Source: Balanoglossus misakiensis
Taxonomy: Eukaryota; Hemichordata
Direction of reading: 5' to 3'
NCBI GenBank assembly: GCA_040954595.2
Contig: CM082577.2
Coordinates: 13,578,001 to 13,642,000 of the forward strand
DNA: 64,000 bases
Numbering within the stretch: the first letter of the stretch is position 1; the number at the start of each line of letters is the position of its first letter. Positions 11,655-22,685 of this stretch are shown one piece after another. Made by a program: the position numbers and the translations under genes. The notes under the pieces were generated by a model, which was not told the origin of the DNA, did not search any database, and saw only the letters and a list, made by a program, of their open reading frames with translations.

Positions 11655-12290
11655 CTAGATATCAAAGAACATGAACAGACCACCGTGCATCACAACGCAG
11701 TTACGCAGTTAGCCGTGAACTGGCATCAGTAAGCAGTTCCAACATGGCGCAGAAGTTATGCAGTCGGAAGTAAAAAGCGACGCGATCTCTTCAGCATTTA
11801 GAGTTTTGTATTTTTTAGCACAACGCCGAATCCCGCATACTACGAACTTTGAACCCACTCTACATTTACTCACAGAACTCGGATTGTCTGTGGAAGAAGA
11901 TATACGCGTCACTAAGAGTACAACGGTGAAGATACTGGTGTACTCGGACATTTTCGCATATTCGATCTGCAAAACCTGTGTAGTACTGTCGATGTTACCT
12001 TCGGAAACGAGTCCGTGCTTCAGCTACATTGCCATTTTTACACCCCAAGGACGAAGCGAACAACACAGCAGATGCCGTGAACGAGTGGTCGAATTTTAAG
12101 CATTACGCAGAGAGCATCCACCCTTAGACTCCGGTGAGATCATCAACTTGTTTTGCACCACGCGGACTTTGCAGTTTCTCGTTATCACGAAGCTCGTCCG
12201 TATTTACAGAGTGTTGCATCAAAGAAGATCACAGAGTCAATGAGGGAAACCCCCCAAAGAGTTGAAAGCAAACAAATACACATAGAAGAT
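11655..12290 (+). pseudogene. ZNF862-like hAT relic, copy B
   Basis: The best frame is 11758-12099, with FLAQRRIPHTTNFEPTLHLL followed by TELGLSVEEDIRVTKSTT. It is colinear with copies A and C but more diverged, lacks their far upstream part, and stops before the Myb/SANT module. It supports the reading LAKRRIPHTTNFEP as the ancestral hAT-like segment. Not functional. Confidence 0.45.
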
Positions 12291-12610
12291 CACTTTTGGT
12301 TGTTGTGTTTGTACTTGTAGGACATCCATTTCGGGTGGTTGCCTAATTCCCCATATCTCCACATCCAGAGCAAATACAGCCTGCGCATTTGAATGGTACA
12401 ACACTGAATGGAGTCTAATGGTTATTATCTCTTTGCTTGGGCCCCTTCTTATCTCTTGGTTTCCATGCTTCTGGATTCACAATGGCATATATTACTCTAA
12501 TATGGTTTTGTCAAAATTGCGACTTCCTGGCTGTCCCTTAAACATGTACGATTTTGTTATAAGGTGTGGCGCACAAATGAAAATATCTCTGGTCTGCAGT
12601 TGCCAAAAGC

Positions 12611-14101
12611 ATGTTTATTCCCAAAAAGAAGGTTCACACAATAGTTTTAGAGCTATCTCGTTCATCATTCACCTGGAACATGAGTGAATTTTCTCGAAAA
12701 ATTAAGAGATTTTTAAGACACCAGTTGACTTTGCAGAAGAGTGCAATAGGCTGCTGGAATCGGGAAGAACTCAAGATGGAGAGACAAGCTCATCACCTTG
12801 CAGTAATGTGTCAGTGTCAAATGTGGAATTATCTGATGAGGATGACATAAATGGAGAGGAAAAGAGCCCGAGTGCAGAACCAAATACCTCAGTGTAAGTG
12901 TTGAGGCTAACAAATATATTGTCAGTTTCCAGTAACCAAACCTACCCCACAAACCCCTGACACTATAAACATTTTTTGAACAACTTGAAATTCCTGTGAG
13001 AATCCAACATAAGTGTTGCTTCTTTTTATGGCAAACATGTTCTGCATCGTATAATTCATTACATTTTCTAAGCGTACTGGTACATACAAAATCACAATCA
13101 CAAGCCAGAAACTCTGTTGTGTTGGGAGTTCTTAGCTCATCGATATGATTTTTGGCTTGAACATTTTTTAAAAGGTAAATTACATTTCTAACAGCACAGC
13201 CGATAAATATCTAGCAATGGACATGTCATGAAAATAGCAAAACGTGTCATGTTTTTCCCCAGATTAAAATGATGAATTCATTTATCTTGGAAGTTGCAAA
13301 GTAATCTGGGACGTATTGCTTGATAAGTCTCTCATCAGACTCTAGTGACAACGAAATAATACAAAATGCGTTTAAGAATGATGCATGATGTCTGAGTGAG
13401 ATATGTGAAACTACATTTGTTCCCGACGTATCTATATATTTGCTTTTTCACAAAAAGAAGTAATTCTGTGTATTTTTGTTTTATCCACATCTCAAACTCC
13501 TAGGACAACAAAATCAAGGAAGCGGAAACGACTATGTGATCAAGCCAGAACAATGGCCATACCATCTTTAAGAAAGCGACAAAAAATGCAGGAAAAAGTT
13601 GCCTAAATTGACGAAGATACAGAAGCTATGAAGATAAGTGTCAGGAATAATCATATAGGTATGTAAACTTGAATCAAGCTTAGACACTAGAAGTGGCAGC
13701 TTGTGTCTTTCTAGAAAGATATGTTTTATATGGTGGTAACTAAATTCAACTAGAAAGTTCCATATTGTAAAACATGCACAGCTAAAGTAATATTATGTGC
13801 ATTTAGCAATACACTTGTAATAGTAACTTCCAGTAACGATATCAATGCAGAAAAAGATTTTCTGTTTTTAAGAGTAATGTTTATAAATATAGTTGACAAT
13901 GGTATTTGAAACTTCACCACTTTATAGGTACATATCTTATTAGCATTGGATCAATAGAAGTTGGAAAAAAGATCTGTGAAGTCAATGAAGATTGTGTGAA
14001 GCGCCTGCAGGAATATATGGAGGAGTATTATAATGAAGCGTATCAGCCACTTGCTGTCGTTTTAGAAGGAGAAAGCAAGCAAAAATTCAGAGACAACAAT
14101 G
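12611..14101 (+). CDS. ParB-like family gene, copy A, partial, three exons
   Basis: Exon 1 ends at about 12894, exon 2 is about 13505-13661 and exon 3 about 13928-14101; the 2/1 phase joins agree. Exon 1 holds TWNMSEFSRKIKRF, then after a one-base frameshift near 12715 PVDFAEECNRLLESG and an acidic tract. Exon 2 is basic (TTKSRKRKRLCDQ) with a TAA near 13605. Exon 3 carries VKRLQEYMEEYYNEAYQPLA then VVLEGE. The paralogue at 38.4-41.7 kb has the same blocks followed by a GGQH motif. The family is not named with certainty. The YQPLxVVxxGE strand plus GGQH resembles the ParB/Srx nucleotide-binding fold. The last exon of this copy was not found. Confidence 0.42.
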
Positions 14102-14175
14102 TAAGTGACAAAAAAGTATTTTGCTGCCGTAGGCAAATGGCACATAATCACTACTTTCTTACATTTATGATATGA

Positions 14176-14960
14176 AATACAAACTATTTCTTACTTCTAA
14201 AGCTAACAGGGAAAGTGGTTTTATTCTGCATTTGCATGATTAGTCTTTATTTTGGCAGGTTAATATGTTATGCTATAATATTCTTAGCTCCTATTTACCA
14301 TGTGTATGGCAAGCCAAGTTCTTATTGGCTGGAATATGTACATGTGCGTACATGTATATAACATAATAGTTTCCTCTACAAATATTTGGAATACAATGGA
14401 TGGATCACCTTTTGTGATCTTTCTAGTTGCACAATGGATTGAGATTATGTTTTACACTACCAGCATATTAGCTGAAACAAACATGAGAGTGATAAGTAAA
14501 AATCTTGAAAACTGCTGGTTGGATTGATTTGAAAATTATATTCATAGATACGCCAGGCGTATGTAAACCCTGGTAGTTGTTTTCAAAACCCATGTCATTT
14601 CAACGAAAATTTGCACAGACCATCTTTGACATAGGACACCTTTAAAAAGGCTGTAAAACTATGCTTGTTACCATGGAAAATTAATCTACTAGTCATATTT
14701 GACCACCTAGGCAACCTACAATGTAATGGAATTCAGTGTGCTCCACCTTAAGAAGGTGTACTCCTGAGGAGGGTTTAGAGTTACATTAATGATTTGTTTA
14801 CTTCACACATCATCCGCTATGACCTGTCAATCAAAAAAGTTGGTCAAAATAATATAAATGGCAACACATTCTCGACTATTGCAACTGAGCAAGAGAGAGG
14901 TATTTTATCTGTCAGTTGCTAGTATTTATGTCAGAGCTAATTCAACAGCCATCTCTACGA
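14176..14960. other. Intergenic, nothing recognised
   Basis: Only a short perfect palindrome ATACGCCAGGCGTAT near 14547 stands out. No domain was recognised. Confidence 0.4.
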
Positions 14961-14967
14961 AACTACC

Positions 14968-15720
14968 ATGTCTATGCTGAAGTGCATCTCTCCGTCAAAG
15001 CGCAAGTTGTCAGCTCATTCCAAGAATGTCAACATTCGCGTAGATGATCAGATTGAGAAACCGCACACACAGCCTTGTCAGGCGTCCAACTTTGGCTCTG
15101 AATGGCTAACCGGTCGCGAATCGTGGTTGTACTTTCGACCTAACTACAAGGTATCTTCTGCAGATTTCGTCAGAAGTTTGATAAGCACCCGTATGACCGC
15201 GAGACGTGGAACAGGACAGCCTGTGAGCGATTGCAACTCGCTAGCATCAAAGAGCATGAACAGACCCGCCGCACATCGAGACGCAGTGAACTGGCGTCAG
15301 TAAGCAGTTCGAACATCGCAGAAGGTATGCAGCCAGAAGTAAAAAGCGACGAAAAGCAACGCGATCACTTCAGTAGTTAAGAGTTCTTTATTTTTTTTAG
15401 CAAAATGCCGTATCCCACATATTACGAACTTTGAGCCCACTCTAGATTTACTCATGCAACTCGGGTTGTCAGTGAAAGAAGATTTATGCGTCAGTAAGAA
15501 TACATCGATGAAGATACTGGTGCAGTACTCGGACAATTTCGCATATTCGATCCGGAAAACCTGCGTAGTACTGTCTATTGTACCTTGAGTTCGGAAACGA
15601 GACCGTGCTTCAGCTACATTGCCATTTTTGCACGCCAAGGATGAGCCGAACAACGCAGCCGATGCTGTGAACAAGTGGTCGAATTTCAAGCATTGTGCGA
15701 AGATTAGCCAGCCTTAGACT
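14968..15720 (+). pseudogene. ZNF862-like hAT relic, copy C
   Basis: The ATG frame at 14968 includes SNFGSEWLTGRESWLYF, which fits the WL-x-WLxYD start of hAT-linked zinc fingers. From 15136 it is nearly identical to copy A (9390 onward), through the HEQTR-type zinc tail and the segment with TTNFEP-like text. Multiple stops and indels are present. Because it starts further upstream than copy A, it shows the original N-terminus of the family. Confidence 0.5.
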
Positions 15721-16014
15721 CCGGTGCGATCGTCAACTTGTTATGCACCACACGGACTTTGCAGTCAATTTTTCTTGTTATCACGAAGCTCACCCATATT
15801 TACAGAGTGTTGCCGTGTCCATTTACCACAGTTTGCTGTACCAGAGCCTTTCGCAAGTACACCATCAAAGACGATCACAGAGTCAAGAAGGGAAATCTCT
15901 CACAGAGTTCAACCAGAGGGTTGTGATTATCCGAAGATAGATAATGGTGCATGTTCTTCAAACATCAAAAGCGAAGAAATGACATCAAAACAGTGTCACA
16001 AGGTTTCCCTTCTA

Positions 16015-16575
16015 AGATCTATATGAGGAAAATGTATCCATGATGAAAGATCCGCGAGTTAAAAATAAAGCCGTTTGGAAGGCAATATCTGATAAACTTC
16101 GGTTATTCTGCTGACTCCTGTGAACGGATATCTGAAGGCAACGTTTACAGCTAGAACCGACCACAACAACACCACCGGTAATAGCAGGAAAAGTTGCCCA
16201 TTCTATGACGAGTTTGCACAAATTTACGGCATGAGTCATTCTGTTCGCCCACCTCTGCTGCATTCAAATCGGAAGGTATTTGAACTGAGGAGGGAAACTG
16301 AAAGTCGAGATGGGACCGGCGCCGAAAATCAGAATGGAGCAGGAGAAGGTCGAGAGATGACGATGGATCTACCAATAAGCAGCAGGGGAAAGAAAAGAAG
16401 GAGGTGTGCATCAGATTTGTTTCTATCTACCTTCGAGGAATATAGAAAAGAGAGACGAGAAAGAGAAGCTGAAAAGAAAGAAATGATGGAAAGATGGCAA
16501 GCAGAGAACAATCGCACTATGAACTGTTTTCTTGACATTTTTGAGAAGTTTGCAGAAAAAATAATTAGGGTTTAA
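16015..16575 (+). pseudogene. Myb/SANT-like ORF relic, copy C
   Basis: The first half of the domain (EENVSMMKDPRVKNKAVWKA) is out of frame with the second half, which is open from 16120 to 16575. That part has TDHNNTTGNSRKSCPFYDEF and a C-terminal helix rich in E, R and K (EEYRKERREREAEKKEMMER) ending in FLDIFEKFAEKI. This is the usual architecture of TE-linked Myb/SANT-like DNA-binding proteins: trihelix, linker, coiled coil. A frameshift lies near 16110. Confidence 0.55.
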
Positions 16576-17488
16576 ATTAATTGCATTTCAATGAACTAAT
16601 GAATTTCAAAACATTTTACAGTTGTAGCGATTTGGTAAGACATGATAATGAGCAATTTGCTTCAGTATTGTATTTATTTATTCATAGGCCTAAAGCAGAA
16701 GTATGACACCTTCATTTTTTCTTAGATACGAACAACTTCTTTGCATGAAACGTTGCAATTTATGACAGTAAGAAAGTATTTTACCTGACAAAAGTTAAGT
16801 ATTGTATTCTATTTCTTCAAATCGTAAATAAAGTCTATGGTTGAGATTGTACAATTTGACAAAAAGAGACGAAGTTGTTATCTATCAGTATGTTAAAATG
16901 CAACACACCTATGCATTCTGTCTTCGCCCAATAGTCATGATAGTACTGTAAAGGGGACATACTACAATGTTGTATGTCTGTTGATATGTTAACATTTGTC
17001 CGTCTGTGTCCTCTCATCTCGAAAATGCATGGACTGTTCTCTCTTATCAGAAAACAGTGTTTATACCCCTGTCATACACTGTAAGAGTTACTGTATTATC
17101 AGATTGCATTTGGCTATTAATACAACACTATGCCGAAGCGCCTGCGAGAGGTCATCAGGAGAAGGGGTGGACATACCCATTATTGACAATTGTTACTTTG
17201 GTTACGTTCAATTTCACTTCATGAAAATTCAGGACGTTCTTTGCATTGTTGTTTCCATAGAGAATGGAACGTCTTGCCGACTCCGTCGCATATCTATTTT
17301 TACGTTGATATTTCTCACTTAAATTTAATCGCACATGAAAGATTTTTGTTGTATGACTGTTATTTCTCGTGAATTAATTAAATATTTTTGAATTTTCGCT
17401 AAAAACTGTCTGCAAGGTGTGTTATTTCATGTTTCAGAAACGTTTTCAACTGCAGAACGTGGGTGCGTAAATACTTATTGGTGGGTCT
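16576..17488. other. Intergenic, nothing recognised
   Basis: AT-rich sequence. Several overlapping short frames at 16996-17372 show no domain and look random. Confidence 0.4.
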
Positions 17489-17564
17489 GTATGTATGTAT
17501 GTATGTATGTATGTATGTATGTATGTATGTATGTATGTATGTATGTATGTATGTATGTATGTAT
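17489..17564. repeat. (GTAT)n microsatellite, about 19 units
   Basis: An uninterrupted GTAT tetranucleotide run, likely length-polymorphic. Confidence 0.97.
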
Positions 17565-17647
17565 ATACATTCATGTATAAATGGATGTATGCTAATTCAA
17601 TTAGGTTTGTAGCTGTATAACGCTTGTGTATGTTTAATTTCAGAATT

Positions 17648-17980
17648 ATGCCAGGTCCTTCGCAAGCACTCAGGGAGACTAGTAATAATTCCTATCTACA
17701 ATGTCTTCGATGTAAAAAAAAATGTCTCAAAAGATATAATTTAAAACGTCACATGATAACCCACACCGAAAATAAGGAGTTTGCCTGCCATAACTGCAAA
17801 TATCATTCAAATAGGGTAGACAACATAAAACGCCATTTGGATAACACGGAACGAGAGCAACCACGCCAAAAACACACCTGCGATATTTGTTCTCGTTCAT
17901 TCAATCGGAAAGATAACATGAAGCGACACGCAAATGATTATCATCATCATTTATCCACCGACAAATATATACCGAAATGA
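17648..17980 (+). CDS. C2H2 zinc-finger protein, three fingers, 110 aa
   Basis: A splice acceptor TTTAATTTCAG precedes the ATG at 17648. Fingers are CLRCKKKCLKRYNLKRHMITH, CHNCKYHSNRVDNIKRHL and CDICSRSFNRKDNMKRHANDYH. The second lacks a normal final His spacing. The stop TGA overlaps the next ATG as ATGA. Similar finger fragments recur at 19963-20207 and 26810-27054, so the family is repeated in the window and may be TE-derived. DNA or RNA binding is inferred from the fold only. Confidence 0.7.
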   Translation: MPGPSQALRETSNNSYLQCLRCKKKCLKRYNLKRHMITHTENKEFACHNCKYHSNRVDNIKRHLDNTEREQPRQKHTCDICSRSFNRKDNMKRHANDYHHHLSTDKYIPK

Positions 17981-18225
17981 GCATGAGCGGCTCAAGCCAA
18001 CCAACAATGGCATCAATCCAAAGTTTGCTGAAGAGTATGAATAGGAAAATGGAATTAAATGGGAAGAAAATAGACAGCTTAATAAAGGACCAAACTGAAA
18101 CAAGAAAAATAATTGCATCTCCGAGGGAGACAACCCAGGAACGCGCCCAGAGAGGACAGAAGAGGGGAAGTCGTCCGACCTCCATTGACGCAGGAGAGAT
18201 GAGGGGACACACCAGGGGGATTTGA
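17977..18225 (+). CDS. Coiled-coil ORF overlapping the zinc-finger stop, 82 aa
   Basis: The ATG lies inside the ATGA junction with the zinc-finger ORF. The frame gives a short Ser-rich start, then a heptad-like helix (SLLKSMNRKMELNGKKIDSL) and a basic tail. After a frame change the text continues EECRVEEAPATIDDLANYDV to about 18332. The two ORFs may be one frameshifted gag-like or zinc-finger protein. No family recognised. Confidence 0.35.
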   Translation: MSMSGSSQPTMASIQSLLKSMNRKMELNGKKIDSLIKDQTETRKIIASPRETTQERAQRGQKRGSRPTSIDAGEMRGHTRGI

Positions 18226-18332
18226 CGCCTTCTTCAACCCTCAGTCATGTGCTGAAGAATGTCGAGTTGAGGAGGCCCCAGCTACCATCGACGACCTTGC
18301 CAACTATGATGTTGGTGTTCCCCCCCGACTAT

Positions 18333-18976
18333 AGAATACGAGTCGTTGGGGGACTCCAGGTGTTTTCAGAACCTGATCGCTTTCCATTAGAGTTAAGCTT
18401 ATACAGTGTCGGTTTATTGAGATATGTATATTCGTTTGTATGACGCCATTGTTCTTTGCAACAACTTAAGTCACAGGTTAATCAATGTCTCAACATCATT
18501 GTACTACCATTATAAGGTGGTATTACATGTCAGGGTTCGAACCGGTGTATATATACAATTTCACTCGATTAGGATTTTTATCCGCACTCTTGAAACTATT
18601 CGTACCTCTTTACCACTCAACTGGAAAAAGGAAATTCAGGAAATTTTTTAAGGGTAATTCGGACCTTAGCTCCGACGAGCATTCTTACTAGTTTGACTTC
18701 GTTTACGCGAAGCCCGATGAGGGAATCCTCCTTAACTGCCCATTGTTAAAAAAATGAAAAATGTGTTTTAAGTGTTGATGCAATCATTCAACAAGTGAAC
18801 CAATGTTTATCTTTTTCATGTGAATTATGCAAATTATGGATTGATTCCCTTTTAGTGCTGGGGGAGCTATTGGCACTCTCTCTCCAGTGTTTTCAAGTCT
18901 TTTTTGTCTTTAAGTGCTTCCAAGTTCCATTCATTTTTGTATCAGTGTTTTCTATGGACACCTTCAGTCCGAATCA
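18333..18976. other. Intergenic, nothing certain
   Basis: Contains short frames, one ending SDLSSDEHSY near 18690, and a B-box-like GGGTTCGAACCGG near 18531 without a matching A box. No gene is supported. Confidence 0.35.
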
Positions 18977-19179
18977 AGGTTAAATATTAATAATTACTTT
19001 AAAATTAGTAAATAACATTGTGGCCTGTGTGTATGTGTCAACATTGTTTCCATGTACTTTTGTAATCCTATCTTTTTACTGAGCAGAATATTCAGGTCAG
19101 AGTGATGTGGAGGAATTGAGCATGGTATAAAATAACACCTGTTAACAATAGATTTCAATCAATCTCTATTTCCAACAGC

Positions 19180-19400
19180 AAGATGTCAGACACTTGTAAG
19201 CTTAGACAGACATAAAGAATAAACCTTCGAGATTCGATGCATCGCTTGACGTCCTGTTGTTGCTGAAAACCCATTAATCCATAAAGAAACATAGACCAAA
19301 GTCTCCCACAACTTTAATGAAGTTACTTCAATGATCCGACCTGGAGAAATAACAACATCTGGGACAATAAGAGAGTGGACCAACCTGTTAACAGACTGCT
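19180..19400. repeat. LINE ORF1-flank relic, copy in duplication unit 1
   Basis: The text from CCAACAGCAAGATGTCAGAC to AACAACATCTGGGAC is a diverged copy of 33,645-33,845, the sequence after the Tx1-like ORF1 relic. The same occurs at 26,027-26,247. It shows that the LINE-associated repeat is present several times. Confidence 0.7.
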
Positions 19401-19962
19401 TTAGAAAGGAGGAGATGGAGTCCATGCGCATGCACATGCGCACTCACACATCACAAATACATACAAACACCACTTTGGTCGATGCTTCTCTATTGCTGAG
19501 GGGGTTTTCAGCATCATCTCATAACATATATCACGAGATGCAACATATCTCACAAGCCACAGGCTCTTTTGTCAATAATAATATTATTATTATTAGTAGT
19601 AGTAGTAGTAGTATTACGCAATGGGAATACCAACCATATACAAGAAACTCTATACAAAACTTTTCCAAAGTTGAGTGATGGGGGTTGGATCGGCAAAGCA
19701 GCAGTTGCAGGTGTTCACAATGGCACTGGTGGCATTTAGTGCTATAGAAATGTTGGGTACACAGTGCCATAACTAAGAGACGTCAGCCCACTGCGTCAAG
19801 CTGTTGGGTATATAATGCCCCTACAAGTTGCTCTGGACCTCACACCTGTGGCATCTCAAAAGGTAAGTAATTTTTTATTCATAGTGTCTGTATAATCATG
19901 GATGTAAAAAAGGAGACATCCATAGTATAATTGAACATCTAATGCGCATATCATTGTAATAG

Positions 19963-20207
19963 GGCAGACAATATTAAACACCATTTAAAAGCAGTGCATG
20001 GGGATGAGACCAAACGAGAGCAACCCCTCCAAAATCGAGTGCACATACACCTGCAATGTTTGTTCTCGTTCCCTCAGTCGGAAAGATAATATGAATATAG
20101 AGACTGGAGCGAAAGCAGTAAAGATACTTGAAGACAAAGGTCACAGACTTGTTTTCGTAACTGAAGGCAATGTTACAGATATTTTGTATGAACTAAACAA
20201 AACTTGA
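19963..20207 (+). pseudogene. C2H2 zinc-finger terminal exon relic with poly(A) signal, unit 1
   Basis: After an acceptor (TTGTAATAG) the text reads ADNIKHHLKAVHGDETKREQ and, after a small frame change near 20040, YTCNVCSRSLSRKDNM, then ends TDILYELNKT and a TGA. AATAAA at 20318-20323 would serve as poly(A) signal. The fingers resemble those at 17648-17980. Only one and a half fingers remain. The identical unit 2 copy is at 26810-27054. Confidence 0.5.
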
Positions 20208-20323
20208 ACTTTGACTGTTCTGTGGTTGTTCAGACCATTTTTTCCTCAACAGAAGTGTTGTTTTGTCAACTGCTGTAACTTTCAATGAATTTCTTTTGCA
20301 TTTTTGTTTTTAATGTCAATAAA

Positions 20324-22685
20324 AGTTCTTTGTTCTAATCCCACAAATAAGTTGATTTAGGCATACAGGATATGCATGTCACATGAGCCTGTGCATGTGT
20401 AGATTGCTTTGTTATTGTTGGCAGGAGAATTCTTGTCAGGATGAACATTCATATGTAAACATACATACGTTATTTTGAAAAGGTTGAGTTGTTGTTTGGA
20501 TATGCTTTGGTGAGTACAGATTTGATGCAAGAACTAGCAACTGACATATCATGAAATAAAAATAGTGAGAACATCAAAAGTAACAGCTGCTGGCCCTTTG
20601 TTTAAATTTATATCGCGAGTTTTGCTGAACTTAGGTAACAAAGGTTACTTGTTCAAATTTTGAAAGAAATTGCTCTGAAAACTGTTTATCTTTACATATG
20701 GGGTAACCATGCATGTATGTAATATGTATTATGCTGTATTCTGTGTGTGTCTGCTTAGACTACATAGGACAGTGTTGTTTGTGTTCAAAATCTTCCATGT
20801 ACATGTAGGTTAGTGCAATGTTTAAGGCACATTTGCAGCAGGTTTTTTGTATGTTTTACTTCAGTATTCCAAACAAAAACAAAAAGTCACAGAAAATTGT
20901 GTTACCTTTCTACATTGGATTCACAGTGCAAGGTGACTGAGCCATATATCCATTATTTAACTCTAATTTCTGCATCTTATAGGTTAGACGTAAGGTTATT
21001 TGAAAAACATTTAGAGATTTATGCCATGGCTGCCAATTATAAAGAAAGAGTGTATAAGAAGTCAAACACAATGTCTATGGGCATATGTAAGCCTCATGTT
21101 CCTCCATACTGCTTCTATTTTTTTCAATCTTGAATTTGTGTTCCTCAAGACTTATTCATATGAGAACAATTCTAACTCAAAAAATATAGAATTTGGAGTG
21201 AACGTCCCAGAGCTTTGAATTTGATTTGTTCCACTGTGAAGTAAATCAGCATCTACTCACAAAATGATACATCCATAGGTAAAATTAGAATAAAACAATC
21301 TGCTTGCTGCCTCTGTTGCTTGACCAACAAATTCCACAGACTAATTTTTTTCTCTCCAATTGCCAAATTTGCAAAGTTATATCATTGCTTCGTTCTATCC
21401 ATATTATTGAGAAAGGGCCCAAATATTTCCATGACTTTTGTTGTATCAAAGTTTCTCTTGGCGCAAGACCTGTAATTTATTTCCCATAGACGACAATGGT
21501 AGCGTTGAGCTAAATATTCCTATTTTATAACATTCAGCGAGCTGAATCCCATTAACTGCAGTCAGAACATGGTCTGTTTGTGCACAGGCTAAATTTTCGT
21601 GCAGGCAAGTCCATGGATTTTTTTCGGGAGAGGTCAAAATAGCGCCCCCAGTGGTAATTTTGAAAAAATTTATGCCAAAGTGCACAGTCGCCTCATCTTG
21701 CATTACTCCGCTGTGTACAACAACATTACACCACATTCTCTCACACCAGTGGGAATTTTGAATGCATCTCAAAATGCTCTCTCCAAAAATGCTACATATC
21801 CATGGTAAATCCTATTGAGCATCAATTCAGGTCTCAAAGTATTAGGCAATGCACTACTTTTTTTACGGACTATCTTCGTGGGTAACGAACCAGGAAGTGA
21901 ATTACAGGTCTTGTGCCAATATAGGGAAGTCAAAATTAACAAAAATGCAAAATTTTACTACCGGTGAAAAGACAGACTGTCCCAATAAATAATGTTAAAA
22001 TATAAAAGTCCCTCGCCAAGTACTTCTGCTGATGGGTCAGTTTGAAACCATACATGTGTAGTAGTGACACATGTCATTTTAATTTTCAAAAAAATAAGCT
22101 GTGACACATGAAATCATACCACTAGAAAAAAATCTTGCAGCCCCAGAACATAGATCCTACAAGTTTTGCACTTGTCAAAGACTGTCTCTCTCATAACTGT
22201 TGTAATCATTGCAGAAATTTGAAATACAACGTAAAACTTTGCTAATTTTCAATGGAAATGCAATATTACTGGTATTTTTGCTCAAATTTCTGAAAATAAA
22301 CATCTCCCTCAGAAAAACCAATGAAGGGATTTGCACAAATTGAACATATGAAAACACTTGACACTCCTGCTTTACAAAAAAATACTAATTTGGCCAGGCA
22401 GATAATATTTACATTAAAAAATGGCATTTTGTTACCCTACACCCCATTACCAGAGAAATCGAATATGGCTGCCATTGCCACTGAATGACATTTTGCCTTG
22501 CTGAGCAACATGCATAGAATGGAATATTAAGGAACATTCTCTATACATTTGCATAAAGAATTATTTTTAAAATTAAACTGTCATGATTCTAGAACTCATC
22601 AATTGGAACAGAATTTCTAACTGTCATTTCAAATCTGAGCTACACTGGATTAGAGTGTAGATGCATATGACTGACTCCATACACT
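20324..22685. other. Non-coding 5' side of the Mutator-like gene, unit 1 (copy at 27171-29532)
   Basis: About 2.3 kb without a recognised domain. Small frames here (for example 20813-21133 and 21446-21772 on the minus strand) have no motif and are kept only because the block is recently duplicated. Element ends for the transposon were not identified. Confidence 0.4.

Noticed and set aside
14540-14565. Palindrome ATACGCCAGGCGTAT as an operator
   Set aside because: Isolated, no gene context and no repeat elsewhere in the window.
18500-18580. tRNA or SINE promoter at GGGTTCGAACCGG
   Set aside because: Only a B-box-like motif; no A box at the right distance and no cloverleaf could be drawn.
21446-21772. 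Minus-strand 108-aa ORF (and its copy at 28,293)
   Set aside because: No motif, overlaps non-coding sequence, present twice only because of the recent duplication.
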